Positions 7,791 through 16,281 of a stretch of 55,515 nucleotides of DNA are shown here, one piece after another. The notes under the pieces were generated by a model. It did no database searches and was not told the origin of the DNA. It was given only the letters and a program-made list of their open reading frames with translations. The translations under genes and the position numbers were made by a program. Source of the DNA: JBDKGV01 sp039798005 (GTDB lineage Bacteria; Fibrobacterota; Fibrobacteria; UBA5070); NCBI GenBank assembly GCA_039798005.1, contig JBDKGV010000001.1, positions 1 to 55,515 of the forward strand. Direction: 5' to 3'. The first letter of the stretch is position 1; every line of letters begins with the position of its first letter.

Positions 7791-8726
7791 ATGGTCGGAA
7801 GCATCAACAGCCTGACGAGCGCCGCGCCGCAGCAAGCCACAAGTGCTGCTGGCAACGCCAATGCCGTCGGACGGGCTGGTGCTTCGGCTGCCGGGGGGGC
7901 GCGCGACCAATACACCTCCGGTGGTAATGGCGTCGTCAATCAGGATGCCTACGGGCCAACTGGCCGATCCATGCGTCGCGTCGATCCCGAAATGCTCCAG
8001 CAGCGCCGGAGCATGCAGCGAAGGCTTGCCGCCCAACGCCGCGAAATCGCCATGGACAAGCTGGCAAAATATCCAATGACCCCGCCGCAGCCATTGCCGG
8101 TCACGACACCCTCGTCGATTCTGCCGACCGTCGCTGCGGTCGGTGCTGGAGCTGGACTGGGCGCGGGCGCCGCCTTGGCCGCCGCCCCGCTCCTCATTCC
8201 TGAGAAGCCGATCGAAAAGCCCATCGAGAAGCCGCTGGAAAAGCCCATCGAACCACCTGCGGAGCTGGAGAAACTCGATCCCGAGGAGAGGGAGCCGCAA
8301 GTCATCAATGTCGAACAGCCGGAAATCAATGTCGAACAGCCCGAGGTCAACGTCGAGGTGGACGAAGACGGCAACATCATCACCGACACGGCGGGTTTGG
8401 TGGTGGATGGCGTGGCCGGAGTCGGCGGTTTGGTCTGGGACGGCGTCTCGCTGGTGGGCGGCGTGGCCTACGACGCGACGGGTGCAGTCCTGTCGGTACC
8501 GCTCAATCTGGCCCAGGGCGCGGCCTTCGGCACCGGCCTTGTGTTCGGAGCTCCCGCAGTCGCGGCAGTCGCGACCGACTACGCAGTGAATGGCACATTC
8601 AATCCGATCACTGGAGCGATGATCATCGGCGAAAATGCCGCCGCCGGAGCCGCCTACGCCGCACCGATCGTGTCCCAAGGCTTGACCGACATCGTGGCCG
8701 GTGCCATCACGCAAAGCGGCGGCTGA
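7791..8726 (+). CDS. Hypothetical protein with Pro/Glu/Lys repeats and Gly/Ala-rich hydrophobic segments
   Basis: No family is recognised. The protein starts with a low-complexity Ser/Ala/Gly/Asn region, then an Arg/Gln-rich stretch (MLQQRRSMQRRLAAQRRE) that may be helical. An Ala/Gly hydrophobic segment (TVAAVGAGAGLGAGAALAAA) could be a membrane or glycine-zipper helix. It is followed by repeats of EKPI (about four) and of NVEQPE (about three), then a second long Gly/Ala/Val-rich region. GGAG stands 8 nt before ATG 7791; an in-frame TTG at 7719 has no ribosome site. The gene ends 7 nt before the methyltransferase, so the two are probably co-transcribed. Glycine-zipper regions occur in some toxins and envelope proteins, but nothing specific supports that here. 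Confidence 0.6.
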   Translation: MVGSINSLTSAAPQQATSAAGNANAVGRAGASAAGGARDQYTSGGNGVVNQDAYGPTGRSMRRVDPEMLQQRRSMQRRLAAQRREIAMDKLAKYPMTPPQPLPVTTPSSILPTVAAVGAGAGLGAGAALAAAPLLIPEKPIEKPIEKPLEKPIEPPAELEKLDPEEREPQVINVEQPEINVEQPEVNVEVDEDGNIITDTAGLVVDGVAGVGGLVWDGVSLVGGVAYDATGAVLSVPLNLAQGAAFGTGLVFGAPAVAAVATDYAVNGTFNPITGAMIIGENAAAGAAYAAPIVSQGLTDIVAGAITQSGG

Positions 8727-8733
8727 TCACGAC

Positions 8734-9627
8734 ATGATCCCCAAGGCCTTGAGTTTCGAATTGGACACCTCCGCGCTTGCGGAGAGTTACGATATCGTGA
8801 GCGCTCCCCTCCAATTCAAATACGGCAAGCAACTGTGTTCCGAACTGGGGATCACCGTCGGGGAATCCGTTCTGGATGTCGGCACGGGGACAGGTCTGTT
8901 GGCCGAGCACATGGCAAGTCTCGTCGGCCCAAACGGCATGGTCACGGGAATCGATCCGCTCCCGCTTCGCATTCAGCTTGCCCGTGAGAAGATCCGGCAG
9001 CGACCCCAACTGTCCTTTCAAGTCGGGAAGGCTCACGACCTCAGCGCATTTCCCGATGAGAGCTTTGATGTCGTCTGCCTGAACGACGTGTGGCAATGGC
9101 TTGCGGACCACCAGCACGCCATGCAAGAAATCCATCGGGTCCTGAAGCCCAATGGCCGATTCGGCTGTCAAAGCACGTTCCAAGCCGTCGATGATGCATT
9201 CTTGCGCCAAGCACCCTTTGTGGACTGGTATCCATTTTCCCAGGCAACGATCGGGTCGTTCCTCAAGTTCGAGCAAGTGTTCCCGGCCACAAACTTCCTT
9301 CACGGGAGGGTAGATGCCACGACCTTGGAGCATCTCTTTTCGGATCCGGACGCGGTCATCCGCTTCTTCGAAGCAAGCTCGTTCAACAATTACCTAGGTC
9401 ATCTGCCCGAACCGCTCAGGCACCTCGCGAAGCGGCATCTGGTCGCAAACTTGGAAAAGCATCGCGTTCCGGAAGGCATACTCCTGCGTGGAACTCGAAT
9501 CATCGCCACAGCCAGAAAGCCTCCTCGAGGTGCGCTGTATTCCGGAAACTGGTGGGATGCGCCCTTCAATCGAACACTGAGTACTTCTGCAGCATATTGG
9601 AAGACATGGCGACCACTCAAGACTTGA
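8734..9627 (+). CDS. Class I SAM-dependent methyltransferase
   Basis: A 297-residue protein with a Rossmann-like methyltransferase core in its first half. Motif I is VLDVGTGTGLLAEHMA (about residues 48-63) and the acidic post-I loop is GIDPLPLRIQLAREKI. These are followed by DESFDVVCLNDVWQWL and the LKPNGRFG turn typical of UbiE/Methyltransf_11 proteins. The C-terminal half is probably the substrate-binding part; the substrate is unknown. The start ATG 8734 lies 7 nt after the preceding stop. Its last 22 bases overlap the start of the cupin gene in another frame, which implies translational coupling. Confidence 0.88.
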   Translation: MIPKALSFELDTSALAESYDIVSAPLQFKYGKQLCSELGITVGESVLDVGTGTGLLAEHMASLVGPNGMVTGIDPLPLRIQLAREKIRQRPQLSFQVGKAHDLSAFPDESFDVVCLNDVWQWLADHQHAMQEIHRVLKPNGRFGCQSTFQAVDDAFLRQAPFVDWYPFSQATIGSFLKFEQVFPATNFLHGRVDATTLEHLFSDPDAVIRFFEASSFNNYLGHLPEPLRHLAKRHLVANLEKHRVPEGILLRGTRIIATARKPPRGALYSGNWWDAPFNRTLSTSAAYWKTWRPLKT

Positions 9628-10064
9628 TCCATTCTCTCCAGCTCCAACCCCATCCGGAGGGCGGCTGGTTTCGTGAAACGCACCGATCGGAGCACCCCGG
9701 TGCCGATGGACGCTGCGCTTCGACCTCCATCCTGTTCCTGCTGGAGCATCCCCATGTCTCGCACCTGCACCGGATCGATGCCGAGGAGCTTTGGTACTGG
9801 CATGCCGGCTCCTCACTGGATGTCCGGGTGATCCATCCCGACGGACGCTTCGAGACGCATCACTTGGGTCCCGATGGGGTCTTCCAAGCCGTCGTCCCCA
9901 AAGGAGCGTGGTTTGGTGCCGAACTTGCACGGCCCGGTGACTGGGCCTTGGTCGGATGCGCCGTGGCGCCGGGCTTCGAGTTTTCCGGTTTCGAACTGGG
10001 TGAACGCGATGCCTTGCTGGGACGATTCCCGGATCACCGGGAGATCATTGAGCGACTGACCTGA
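9606..10064 (+). CDS. Cupin-fold protein of the DUF985 (Cupin_5) family
   Basis: A 152-residue protein with the DUF985 signature: LQPHPEGGWFRETHRS, then SILFLLEHPHVSHLHRIDAEELWYWHAG, GAWFGAEL, and CAVAPGFEFSGFELG near the end. Cupin metal-site candidates are the His and Glu of HRIDAEELW. The family fold is known from structures but the biochemical role is not settled. ATG 9606 lies within the end of the methyltransferase gene (22-bp overlap). Its stop abuts the stop of marC on the other strand at TGATCA. Confidence 0.9.
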   Translation: MATTQDLIHSLQLQPHPEGGWFRETHRSEHPGADGRCASTSILFLLEHPHVSHLHRIDAEELWYWHAGSSLDVRVIHPDGRFETHHLGPDGVFQAVVPKGAWFGAELARPGDWALVGCAVAPGFEFSGFELGERDALLGRFPDHREIIERLT

Positions 10065-10658
10065 TCAGGGCTTGAGGGTCAGGAGATTGCGGGCTCCGTC
10101 GAAGATCAATTGAGCCGCCAACGCGGAAAGCACAAGTCCCGTCAGCTTGCTCATGATCACGATGCCGCGATGCCGGATGAGCCTCTCGATGGGATCGGCA
10201 AGCAGGAGCAGGATCCCCACCGACAGGATGGCGCAGGAAAGTGCGCCAAGCGCCACGGCCTTCTGCGTGGCGGTCACCATTTCCGCACCCATGATCAGAA
10301 TGGCACCGGTGGTGGCCGGCCCCACCAGGATCGGGACCGCAAGCGGGACCACCGCGACATCCTCCTCCTTGCTTCCGAGCTGTTCACCACCCTTCACCAG
10401 GTTCACGGCCGAAAGGAAGAGCAGCGCGCCGGCCCCGACGCGGAAGGAATCGATGGTGATCCCGGCCACCCGAAAAATGGCGTTCCCGAGGAAGAAGAGG
10501 CACAGGCTCACCATGAAGACCGCTGCGGTCACCTTGAGCGCGAGATTCCTGCGCTCGCGCGCCGTATGGTCCGCCGTGTACAGGACGAACATGGACAGGG
10601 CGAAAAAGGGGGCGAGAAGCACGAAGAACTTGATCCAGGTATTGACAAAATCCGTCAT
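10065..10658 (-). CDS. MarC-family integral membrane protein
   Basis: A 197-residue protein with about six hydrophobic helices, starting MTDFVNTWIKFFVLLAPFFAL. It keeps the family features: RRNLALK after the second helix, FRVGAGALLFLSAV, and PLAVPILVGPATTGAILIMG. MarC proteins were once linked to multiple antibiotic resistance, but that role was withdrawn and the substrate is unknown. The ATG overlaps the stop of the upstream hydrolase by four bases (ATGA), so the two form an operon. One palindrome of the GACRRWWWYYGTC family (10644-10656) lies over its first codons. Confidence 0.9.
   Translation of the reverse strand: MTDFVNTWIKFFVLLAPFFALSMFVLYTADHTARERRNLALKVTAAVFMVSLCLFFLGNAIFRVAGITIDSFRVGAGALLFLSAVNLVKGGEQLGSKEEDVAVVPLAVPILVGPATTGAILIMGAEMVTATQKAVALGALSCAILSVGILLLLADPIERLIRHRGIVIMSKLTGLVLSALAAQLIFDGARNLLTLKP
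10644..10656. repeat. GACRRWWWYYGTC palindrome, copy 1
   Basis: GACAAAATCCGTC lies over the first codons of marC. The same 13-mer recurs exactly at 49503-49515. Confidence 0.6.
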
Positions 10659-11617
10659 TTCACATCCCCCGTGAGCATCCAGCTCCAGACGTCCTCCAGC
10701 ACCGCGCTGCCGTCCGGCCAACGCGGCGTGCATACATCCAGAGCCAAGCAGTTGTGGCAGGGCGTCTTCGTCGATCCCTCCTGGGACGGATCGAAATCGG
10801 TCGACAGAAGCCGCGCCCCGCCCCAAGGGAAGGTTCCCGACTCCACCGAGGCTCGCAGCCCATCGCCGCAGAACCTCTCGGCGACCCGCGTGGCCATCCG
10901 GCACGGCACCATCTCGTCCCGCTCGTGCAGGAGCGCGAACCGACGCGTGACGGACGTGCGGGCATCGGCGAAGGAATCCACCCAATGGGCCAATTCCCCG
11001 GTTGAGCGCGACCAGTCCGCCCACCCCATCACCACGGCGCGATCCAGGGCATGGCGACTGGCGGCAAGCGCCGCGTAGCCGCCACCGAGAGAATGCCCGA
11101 TGGCCGCAATCTTGGGCCAGTGCAGCAGATCAGCGAGTCCGGCGCGAACCTGCCGATCGTCCAACCGTTCACGAAGAACGATTTCCGTCACGTATCCGTC
11201 CCAGCCCTGCTCGGGATACTGGAGCGCCAGCTTCCCCAGCGCCAGAACCAAGCGATCCAGGATGGCCTCGCCGGATTCCAGATCCACCATCCCGGTCCTG
11301 CAACCGCCGTCCCAGTGATCCAACCGCAGCGGAAGATGAAGCGCGAGGTCGTCTCCAGCCAACTGGTTGATGGAGGCGTCGTTGGGATAGCTCAGGACCA
11401 AGGCATGATAGCCAAGGGCCGCGGCATGATCGGCCATCGCCCGATAGTCGCGAGGCTTCCCGCCGGTCCCGGGAAACAGGAGCGCAAGCCGGCCACGCAC
11501 CCGGGATCCCGGGCTTGCGAAGTAGTGAGGGGAGACCCAACGCTTCGCATCGGATTCGCAGGCACGAGGCGACAGGAAGCCGGATGCGGCAAAATGGGCG
11601 GATTCGGAAATCGACAT
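10655..11617 (-). CDS. Alpha/beta-hydrolase fold protein
   Basis: A 320-residue protein. The strand and oxyanion region is RLALLFPGTGGKPRDYRAMAD, and the nucleophile elbow is GHSLGGGYAA (Ser near residue 181). A late acidic loop (HERDEMVP) could hold the catalytic Asp, while the His is not obvious by eye. There is no signal peptide, so it is probably cytoplasmic. The substrate cannot be told from sequence; esterase-type and peptidase-type members share this fold. It is first in a two-gene operon with marC (4-bp overlap). Confidence 0.8.
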   Translation of the reverse strand: MSISESAHFAASGFLSPRACESDAKRWVSPHYFASPGSRVRGRLALLFPGTGGKPRDYRAMADHAAALGYHALVLSYPNDASINQLAGDDLALHLPLRLDHWDGGCRTGMVDLESGEAILDRLVLALGKLALQYPEQGWDGYVTEIVLRERLDDRQVRAGLADLLHWPKIAAIGHSLGGGYAALAASRHALDRAVVMGWADWSRSTGELAHWVDSFADARTSVTRRFALLHERDEMVPCRMATRVAERFCGDGLRASVESGTFPWGGARLLSTDFDPSQEGSTKTPCHNCLALDVCTPRWPDGSAVLEDVWSWMLTGDVK

Positions 11618-11738
11618 CGCCTCACCAATCTACATGGCAATCGCTCCCGGCATCAGGAATCGCAGTGGATCCCACCCGCCAAGCGCAGGCGAACTTGCTA
11701 GAATTCGTGAAACCGTTTTCCCACACCCGGAGCGCCCC

Positions 11739-13223
11739 GTGAAAGTTCCCTTCCTTGCCAAGAATCGCAAGCTCTTCTTCGGTCTTGGTGGCGGGCTTGC
11801 CGTCGCCGCCATCGGCATCTCCGTGTGGATGTTTCGGGGAAAACCGCCTGCGCCCTCGGCAATCCCTGCTGCGGTCAGCGACACCAGCAAGGTCGACGAT
11901 GCCATGGAAGCTTGGGTCTGGAGCGCCTTGAAAACCAGCGGATTCCCCACTGAGCACAAGGCTGCCAAGCTTGTGCGTTCCGGGAAATCCTGGGTTGCGG
12001 ATTTCCGAGGACTTCCCCTCTGGACCCTCCCTGAGGAGGATCATTCCGGTCAGATCGGGTACACCTTTCCCGACTCGATCCGCATCGACAGTGCCAGTCT
12101 GTGCACCGATCTCCCCCCGACGGTCAAGACATGGCTCGATCGGATGGTTCCGAACTGGAAAACCACCCAGAGATGCAAGGCAGGTGATCAGGAAGCCCGC
12201 CTGAACGAATGGCTGACCGAGACCTCGGGCAAGATCGTTCTGCGCAAGATCGGCAAGGATGCCCAAGGCCAGATCACCACGCTCCACCTGTCGTGCAAGG
12301 ATTCCAAGGTCGAGTTCCCTGTCGGACGCATCCTGCACCTGCGAGCCCTGCACGCACTGCAGCTGGACAACTGCGCCCTGGCCATGCGCGAAAAGGACGG
12401 AACGACCTGGTCGTCGGTGCAAAGCCTGCTCCAGCACAGTCCCGTGGTGACCCTGAGACTCACGAACGTCCACGCACGGCTTCTCAACCTTGCGGCGATG
12501 GAGCGGCTCGACACGCTGTCCGTCACAGGTGGGGACCTTTCTTGGCTTGAAATCCCGGACCGCTGTCCCATCGGCAAGGACGACTGCCCCCAAGAGGAGC
12601 ATCTCTTCCCGCGCAGCATGAGCTTCACCGGCATCCCCCTGTGCGATGTGGCGCTGGATTCCAACTTGAATGCCAAAGGCGCCGCTTTGCAGGGCATGAA
12701 ATGTGACGAATACCCCAAGGACGTCGCGACCCAGGCCGATGCCATCGCCGCGCAGTTCTTCGAGGAGGTCGGGAAGAACGGATACTTCCAGGTCAACGAC
12801 AACGCCAAGCCGTTGCGCAAGAAGCATCTCAAGTTCACCACAGGCAATGCGAAATGGAGCGGAGTGCGGCCGGGGGAATTCAGCTGCATGCGAGGGGACA
12901 GCTACCTCTCCGAGGTCGTGCGCCTCGGCGAGGATTGGATCTCGTACGGCAGGCGAGGCACGATCTTCACGGGTTCAAGCCAAAGTCTGGCGGACGACCT
13001 GCCCAATTTCGGCGCCGTCTTCACCGAGTTCGAGCCCCTGCTCCCGCAAGCCCTGGTGCGCACCGACCACTTCGCCGTCTGGGCCGACGAAGACGTGTTG
13101 CAGTTGATCATGCACATGGACGATTCGGGAAAACTCGATGCCCTCTGGTTTCCTTCGGGATGCTGGACCCAATCGTGGGTCTCCGAAGCGCGCACCAGCC
13201 ATCCCAACAACGAAGGAGATTGA
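11739..13223 (+). CDS. Membrane-anchored protein of unknown function
   Basis: No family is recognised. I prefer GTG 11739 because GGAG stands 6 nt upstream and the resulting start (VKVPFLAKNRKLFFG) gives a positively charged end before one transmembrane helix (about residues 11-30). The 494-residue product would be a single-pass anchor with about 460 residues in the periplasm. It holds several Cys (e.g. CTDLPP, DRCPIGKDDCPQEE), which may form disulfides. A stretch near residues 180-280 has spaced Leu and Asn (LHLRALHALQLDNCAL, VTLRLTNVHARLLNLAAMERLDTL) that hints at leucine-rich-repeat-like structure. The next gene starts 3 nt downstream and shares the same layout. Confidence 0.65.
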   Translation: MKVPFLAKNRKLFFGLGGGLAVAAIGISVWMFRGKPPAPSAIPAAVSDTSKVDDAMEAWVWSALKTSGFPTEHKAAKLVRSGKSWVADFRGLPLWTLPEEDHSGQIGYTFPDSIRIDSASLCTDLPPTVKTWLDRMVPNWKTTQRCKAGDQEARLNEWLTETSGKIVLRKIGKDAQGQITTLHLSCKDSKVEFPVGRILHLRALHALQLDNCALAMREKDGTTWSSVQSLLQHSPVVTLRLTNVHARLLNLAAMERLDTLSVTGGDLSWLEIPDRCPIGKDDCPQEEHLFPRSMSFTGIPLCDVALDSNLNAKGAALQGMKCDEYPKDVATQADAIAAQFFEEVGKNGYFQVNDNAKPLRKKHLKFTTGNAKWSGVRPGEFSCMRGDSYLSEVVRLGEDWISYGRRGTIFTGSSQSLADDLPNFGAVFTEFEPLLPQALVRTDHFAVWADEDVLQLIMHMDDSGKLDALWFPSGCWTQSWVSEARTSHPNNEGD

Positions 13224-13226
13224 GCC

Positions 13227-14666
13227 TTGACCATGTCTGGCCCCATGCTCAAGCGCGGACTGTGGGTGATTGCCGCACTTGTGGTGATCGCAAGCCTCGT
13301 GCTTGGGCTTCGTCACCGGCCACAGGGTGCCCCCGAAGTCCTGACCCCGCAAGACAGCCTCCCGCTTGGCAGGAGACTGCTTCTGGATGCCGGCGTCAAG
13401 ACCACCGGCATCGAGATCGACCCGAAGGATTCCACCTTCATCTTCCTGCTCGATACGAATCAGGCGAATCAGGATTCACTGGTCCGATGGATGCACCGCA
13501 ACGATACGATCGCCATAGATTACACGGTTTTCCACGAGCTCGTGAAGGCGGTGGGCTGGCACCACGTCGAGCTTGCCGCCTACGTTCCCGCCTACATCAC
13601 GACCCGTGCGGACAATACCCGGGAGGCCGGACCCATCAGGAAATTCTCATGGATTTCGATTCGCTGCGACCGCGCCACATCCCGGATCATCGCCGCGAAG
13701 TTCCGGGATGTCTACGACATGGACGGACTGATCGATCCATCGCATTTCGAGGAGATCGATCGCAGCAAGGCGGGGTTGCGCACGGTACCGGCCCGTCCCT
13801 TCGCATTGTCCAGGTTTGATCCGACGCTTGCGCAATGGCTCAACGGATCCTTGGGATCCTCCCGCAAAGCCCTTTCCAAAGGCATGGACAGATCGGGCCT
13901 CACCCTGATCCTGGACACGGCATTTCCCCAAGCATGGGTCGACAGCCTGCGTGTCGGTGAAGGCATCGAGACGATCCGCAAGGCGCTGGGACCCGAATCC
14001 TTCATGCTGGACAATGCAGCCTTCTACAAGACACCGACCTTCTATCTGGGCATCGTACCCGATGGACGGATCTTGCTTCGCCCCGTTCGCGAAGTTCCGC
14101 AGGCCCGGCACCAGGACATGCTGCATCGCCTGCTCGTGGCCTTGCGCCGACGGGAGAGCACTGACACGATCGGCTTTGCCGATCAAACCGACACCTTGCG
14201 CAACGGTCAGATCGAGGTCGACGGCCCCGTCGGGCTGCGCGTGCAGCGCTTCCCGGACCGGGACTCCATCGTGATCTCGATCTTCAACAATTTCCCGGGC
14301 AAACTGGTCCATCCCGATCCCGTCCGCCGGCGGGTGCACCTGAACTACCGCAACAAGGACGGCGTCGCGGAACGGATGCTCCTGGACTTTGCCAATGCAA
14401 GAGTCTCGCACACCAACATCACCGTGGTTCATGAACGGTCCCCCACTGGAGCCTACACGCTTCGCTCCAATGGCCTCGAGGGATCCCGGCACCGGCTGGT
14501 GCTGCGGGACGAGAAGACCGGACGCCCCGACTGCCATCTGCGTTCCGGCATGTTGAACCTGACGTGGAAGACCGACGAGAGTTTCGAGGAATCGCACTGG
14601 ACCGGCAAGGAGTGGTCCAAGCCCCGCTTGGAAACCATCGAGCATCTTTACGAAAGGTGCGAGTAG
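13227..14666 (+). CDS. Membrane-anchored protein of unknown function, partner of the preceding gene
   Basis: A 479-residue protein, not recognised. One N-terminal transmembrane helix (about residues 11-27) is followed by a soluble, presumably periplasmic domain with no motif I can name. AAGGAG stands 8 nt before TTG 13227, which favours this start; ATG 13233 is the alternative. The gene starts 3 nt after the stop of the similar anchored protein, so they probably act together. Codon use resembles the neighbours, giving no sign of recent transfer. Confidence 0.65.
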   Translation: MTMSGPMLKRGLWVIAALVVIASLVLGLRHRPQGAPEVLTPQDSLPLGRRLLLDAGVKTTGIEIDPKDSTFIFLLDTNQANQDSLVRWMHRNDTIAIDYTVFHELVKAVGWHHVELAAYVPAYITTRADNTREAGPIRKFSWISIRCDRATSRIIAAKFRDVYDMDGLIDPSHFEEIDRSKAGLRTVPARPFALSRFDPTLAQWLNGSLGSSRKALSKGMDRSGLTLILDTAFPQAWVDSLRVGEGIETIRKALGPESFMLDNAAFYKTPTFYLGIVPDGRILLRPVREVPQARHQDMLHRLLVALRRRESTDTIGFADQTDTLRNGQIEVDGPVGLRVQRFPDRDSIVISIFNNFPGKLVHPDPVRRRVHLNYRNKDGVAERMLLDFANARVSHTNITVVHERSPTGAYTLRSNGLEGSRHRLVLRDEKTGRPDCHLRSGMLNLTWKTDESFEESHWTGKEWSKPRLETIEHLYERCE

Positions 14667-14761
14667 CCCTTGCGCGGCGCGGACCGAATCCAGGATTGCC
14701 GCCATCAGTCCTGCGCCGAAGAATTAAATGGATGAGAAACCTTCCAGTCACGGAGCTACGA

Positions 14762-15961
14762 ATGAAGATCGGCACGCCTTTGTCTCCCACCGCCATTCGC
14801 GTCATGACCTTGGGCGCCGGAGAATTGGGCAAGGAAGTGATCATCGCCCTGCAGCGCTTGGGCTGCGAAGTGATCGCCGTCGATCGCTACCCGGATGCAC
14901 CGGGGCACCAGGTCGCCCATCGCGCCCATTGCATCGACATGACCGACGCCGAAGCCGTCCGCGCCTTGGTCCTCAAGGAGAAGCCACATTTCATCGTCCC
15001 CGAGATCGAGGCGATCGCCACCGAGGAACTGGGACGCATCGAGGCCGATGGCCTGTGCACCGTGATCCCCACCGCGCGCGCCACCCAGCTCACGATGAAC
15101 CGCGAGGGCATCCGTCGTCTGGCCGCCGAGGAGCTGGGCCTTGCCACATCGCCTTACGCCTTCGCAAGCTCGCTTGCCGAACTGCAATCCGCGATCGACG
15201 CGGGCATCGGCTACCCGTGCGTCATCAAGCCCGTGATGTCCTCCTCGGGCAAGGGTCAGTCGGTGGTCCGTTCCGCAAACGAGGTCGAAGCCGCTTGGGA
15301 CTACGCGGCGGCGGGTGGTCGCGTGAACTCGGGTCGCGTGATCGTGGAAGGCTTCGTCGATTTCGAGTACGAGATCACCTTGCTCACGGTGCGCGCCAAG
15401 GGTGCCTCGGGTGAGACCGAAACCTTCTTCTGCGAGCCGGTCGGCCACATCCAGAAGGACGGCGACTACGTGGAGAGCTGGCAACCCCAGCCGATGTCCC
15501 CGGCCGCCTTGGAGCGTTCCCGTGAGATCGCGGACAAGGTGACCACCGCCCTCGGAGGCCGCGGCCTCTTCGGCGTGGAACTCTTCGTGAAGGGGGACAT
15601 GGTGTGGTTCTCCGAGGTCAGCCCTCGTCCGCACGACACCGGACTTGTCACCCTCGGAACCCAGCGCCTCTCGGAATTCGAACTGCACGCCCGCGCCATT
15701 CTTGGGCTTCCCGTGGACACCACGCTTCGTCGGCCGGGTGCCAGCGCCGTGATCTACGGTGGCTTGGAAGCCGTCGGTATCGCCTTCGAAGGGGTGGACG
15801 AGGCGTTGCTTGTGCCCGAGTCCGACCTTCGCCTGTTCGGAAAGCCCGAATCCTTCCTCAAGCGCCGCATGGGCGTGGCCGTCTGCACCGCCGACGACAT
15901 CGGTACGGCCCGCACCAACGCCAAGGAATGCGCCAGCCGCGTGAAGCCCGTGAAGCGCTGA
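14762..15961 (+). CDS. purT: Formate-dependent phosphoribosylglycinamide formyltransferase 2
   Basis: A 399-residue ATP-grasp enzyme that makes formyl-GAR from GAR, formate and ATP in purine synthesis, without folate. The start MKIGTPLSPTAIRVM then GAGELGKEVIIALQRLG matches PurT, as does EVIAVDRYPDAPGHQVAHRAH. ATP-grasp motifs include CVIKPVMSSSGKGQS and the metal-binding ELFVKGDMVWFSEVSPRPHDTG. The length fits the family (about 390). GGAG precedes ATG 14762 at a normal distance; longer in-frame starts run back over the previous gene. A folate-independent step can be useful where formate is produced by fermentation. Confidence 0.96.
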   Translation: MKIGTPLSPTAIRVMTLGAGELGKEVIIALQRLGCEVIAVDRYPDAPGHQVAHRAHCIDMTDAEAVRALVLKEKPHFIVPEIEAIATEELGRIEADGLCTVIPTARATQLTMNREGIRRLAAEELGLATSPYAFASSLAELQSAIDAGIGYPCVIKPVMSSSGKGQSVVRSANEVEAAWDYAAAGGRVNSGRVIVEGFVDFEYEITLLTVRAKGASGETETFFCEPVGHIQKDGDYVESWQPQPMSPAALERSREIADKVTTALGGRGLFGVELFVKGDMVWFSEVSPRPHDTGLVTLGTQRLSEFELHARAILGLPVDTTLRRPGASAVIYGGLEAVGIAFEGVDEALLVPESDLRLFGKPESFLKRRMGVAVCTADDIGTARTNAKECASRVKPVKR

Positions 15962-15977
15962 CTTCCCGCAAGCCCTT

Positions 15978-16072
15978 GGGCGGCCCCGCGCAACCGCACG
16001 GTCGGGCCCTCGTGAACCAAGCCCCGGAACGGGTCTTGGCCCTGTCGGGCTTCGGTCCCTGCCGCAAACGAG
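15978..16072 (+). repeat. Dispersed structured repeat family C, copy 1
   Basis: It shares GGGCGGCCC, CGGTCGGGC, a CCAAG/CTTGG outer stem and TCCCTGCCGCAAACGA with 20000-20112. The inner stem differs (CCCG/CGGG here). It lies between purT and its terminator. Confidence 0.6.
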
Positions 16073-16103
16073 ACGGCCTCCCTGCCAACGGGAGGCCGTT
16101 TTC
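16073..16103 (+). terminator. Rho-independent terminator after purT
   Basis: The stem ACGGCCTCCC / GGGAGGCCGT has a 7-nt loop and is followed by T residues. The rest of this gap, 16104-16213, is AT-richer and holds no ORF I can support. Confidence 0.8.
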
Positions 16104-16213
16104 GCAAGAGCGGCGTTTGCCAGACATTGATCCGATCTATCAAATTTCATGTCCACGCGTTTACCGCTACAATCGGGAAACTTCCGTATTTCCTGAAACA
16201 ACCTCGAGTTCAA

Positions 16214-16241
16214 TTGACCTGAGATCCATATTTTGTTGAAT
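16214..16241 (+). promoter_or_regulatory. Candidate promoter of the TIGR02147 gene
   Basis: A -35-like TTGACC (16214-16219) is followed 16 bp later by TTGAAT (16236-16241), in an AT-rich patch about 40 nt before the start codon. Confidence 0.35.
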
Positions 16242-16281
16242 TCTCCTCCGCAAGCCGCAATGCCAGGGTAGCTTCTCCTCC

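Noticed and set aside
14756..16213. A 485-codon open frame opposite purT
   Set aside because: It is an antisense shadow; purT is unmistakable.
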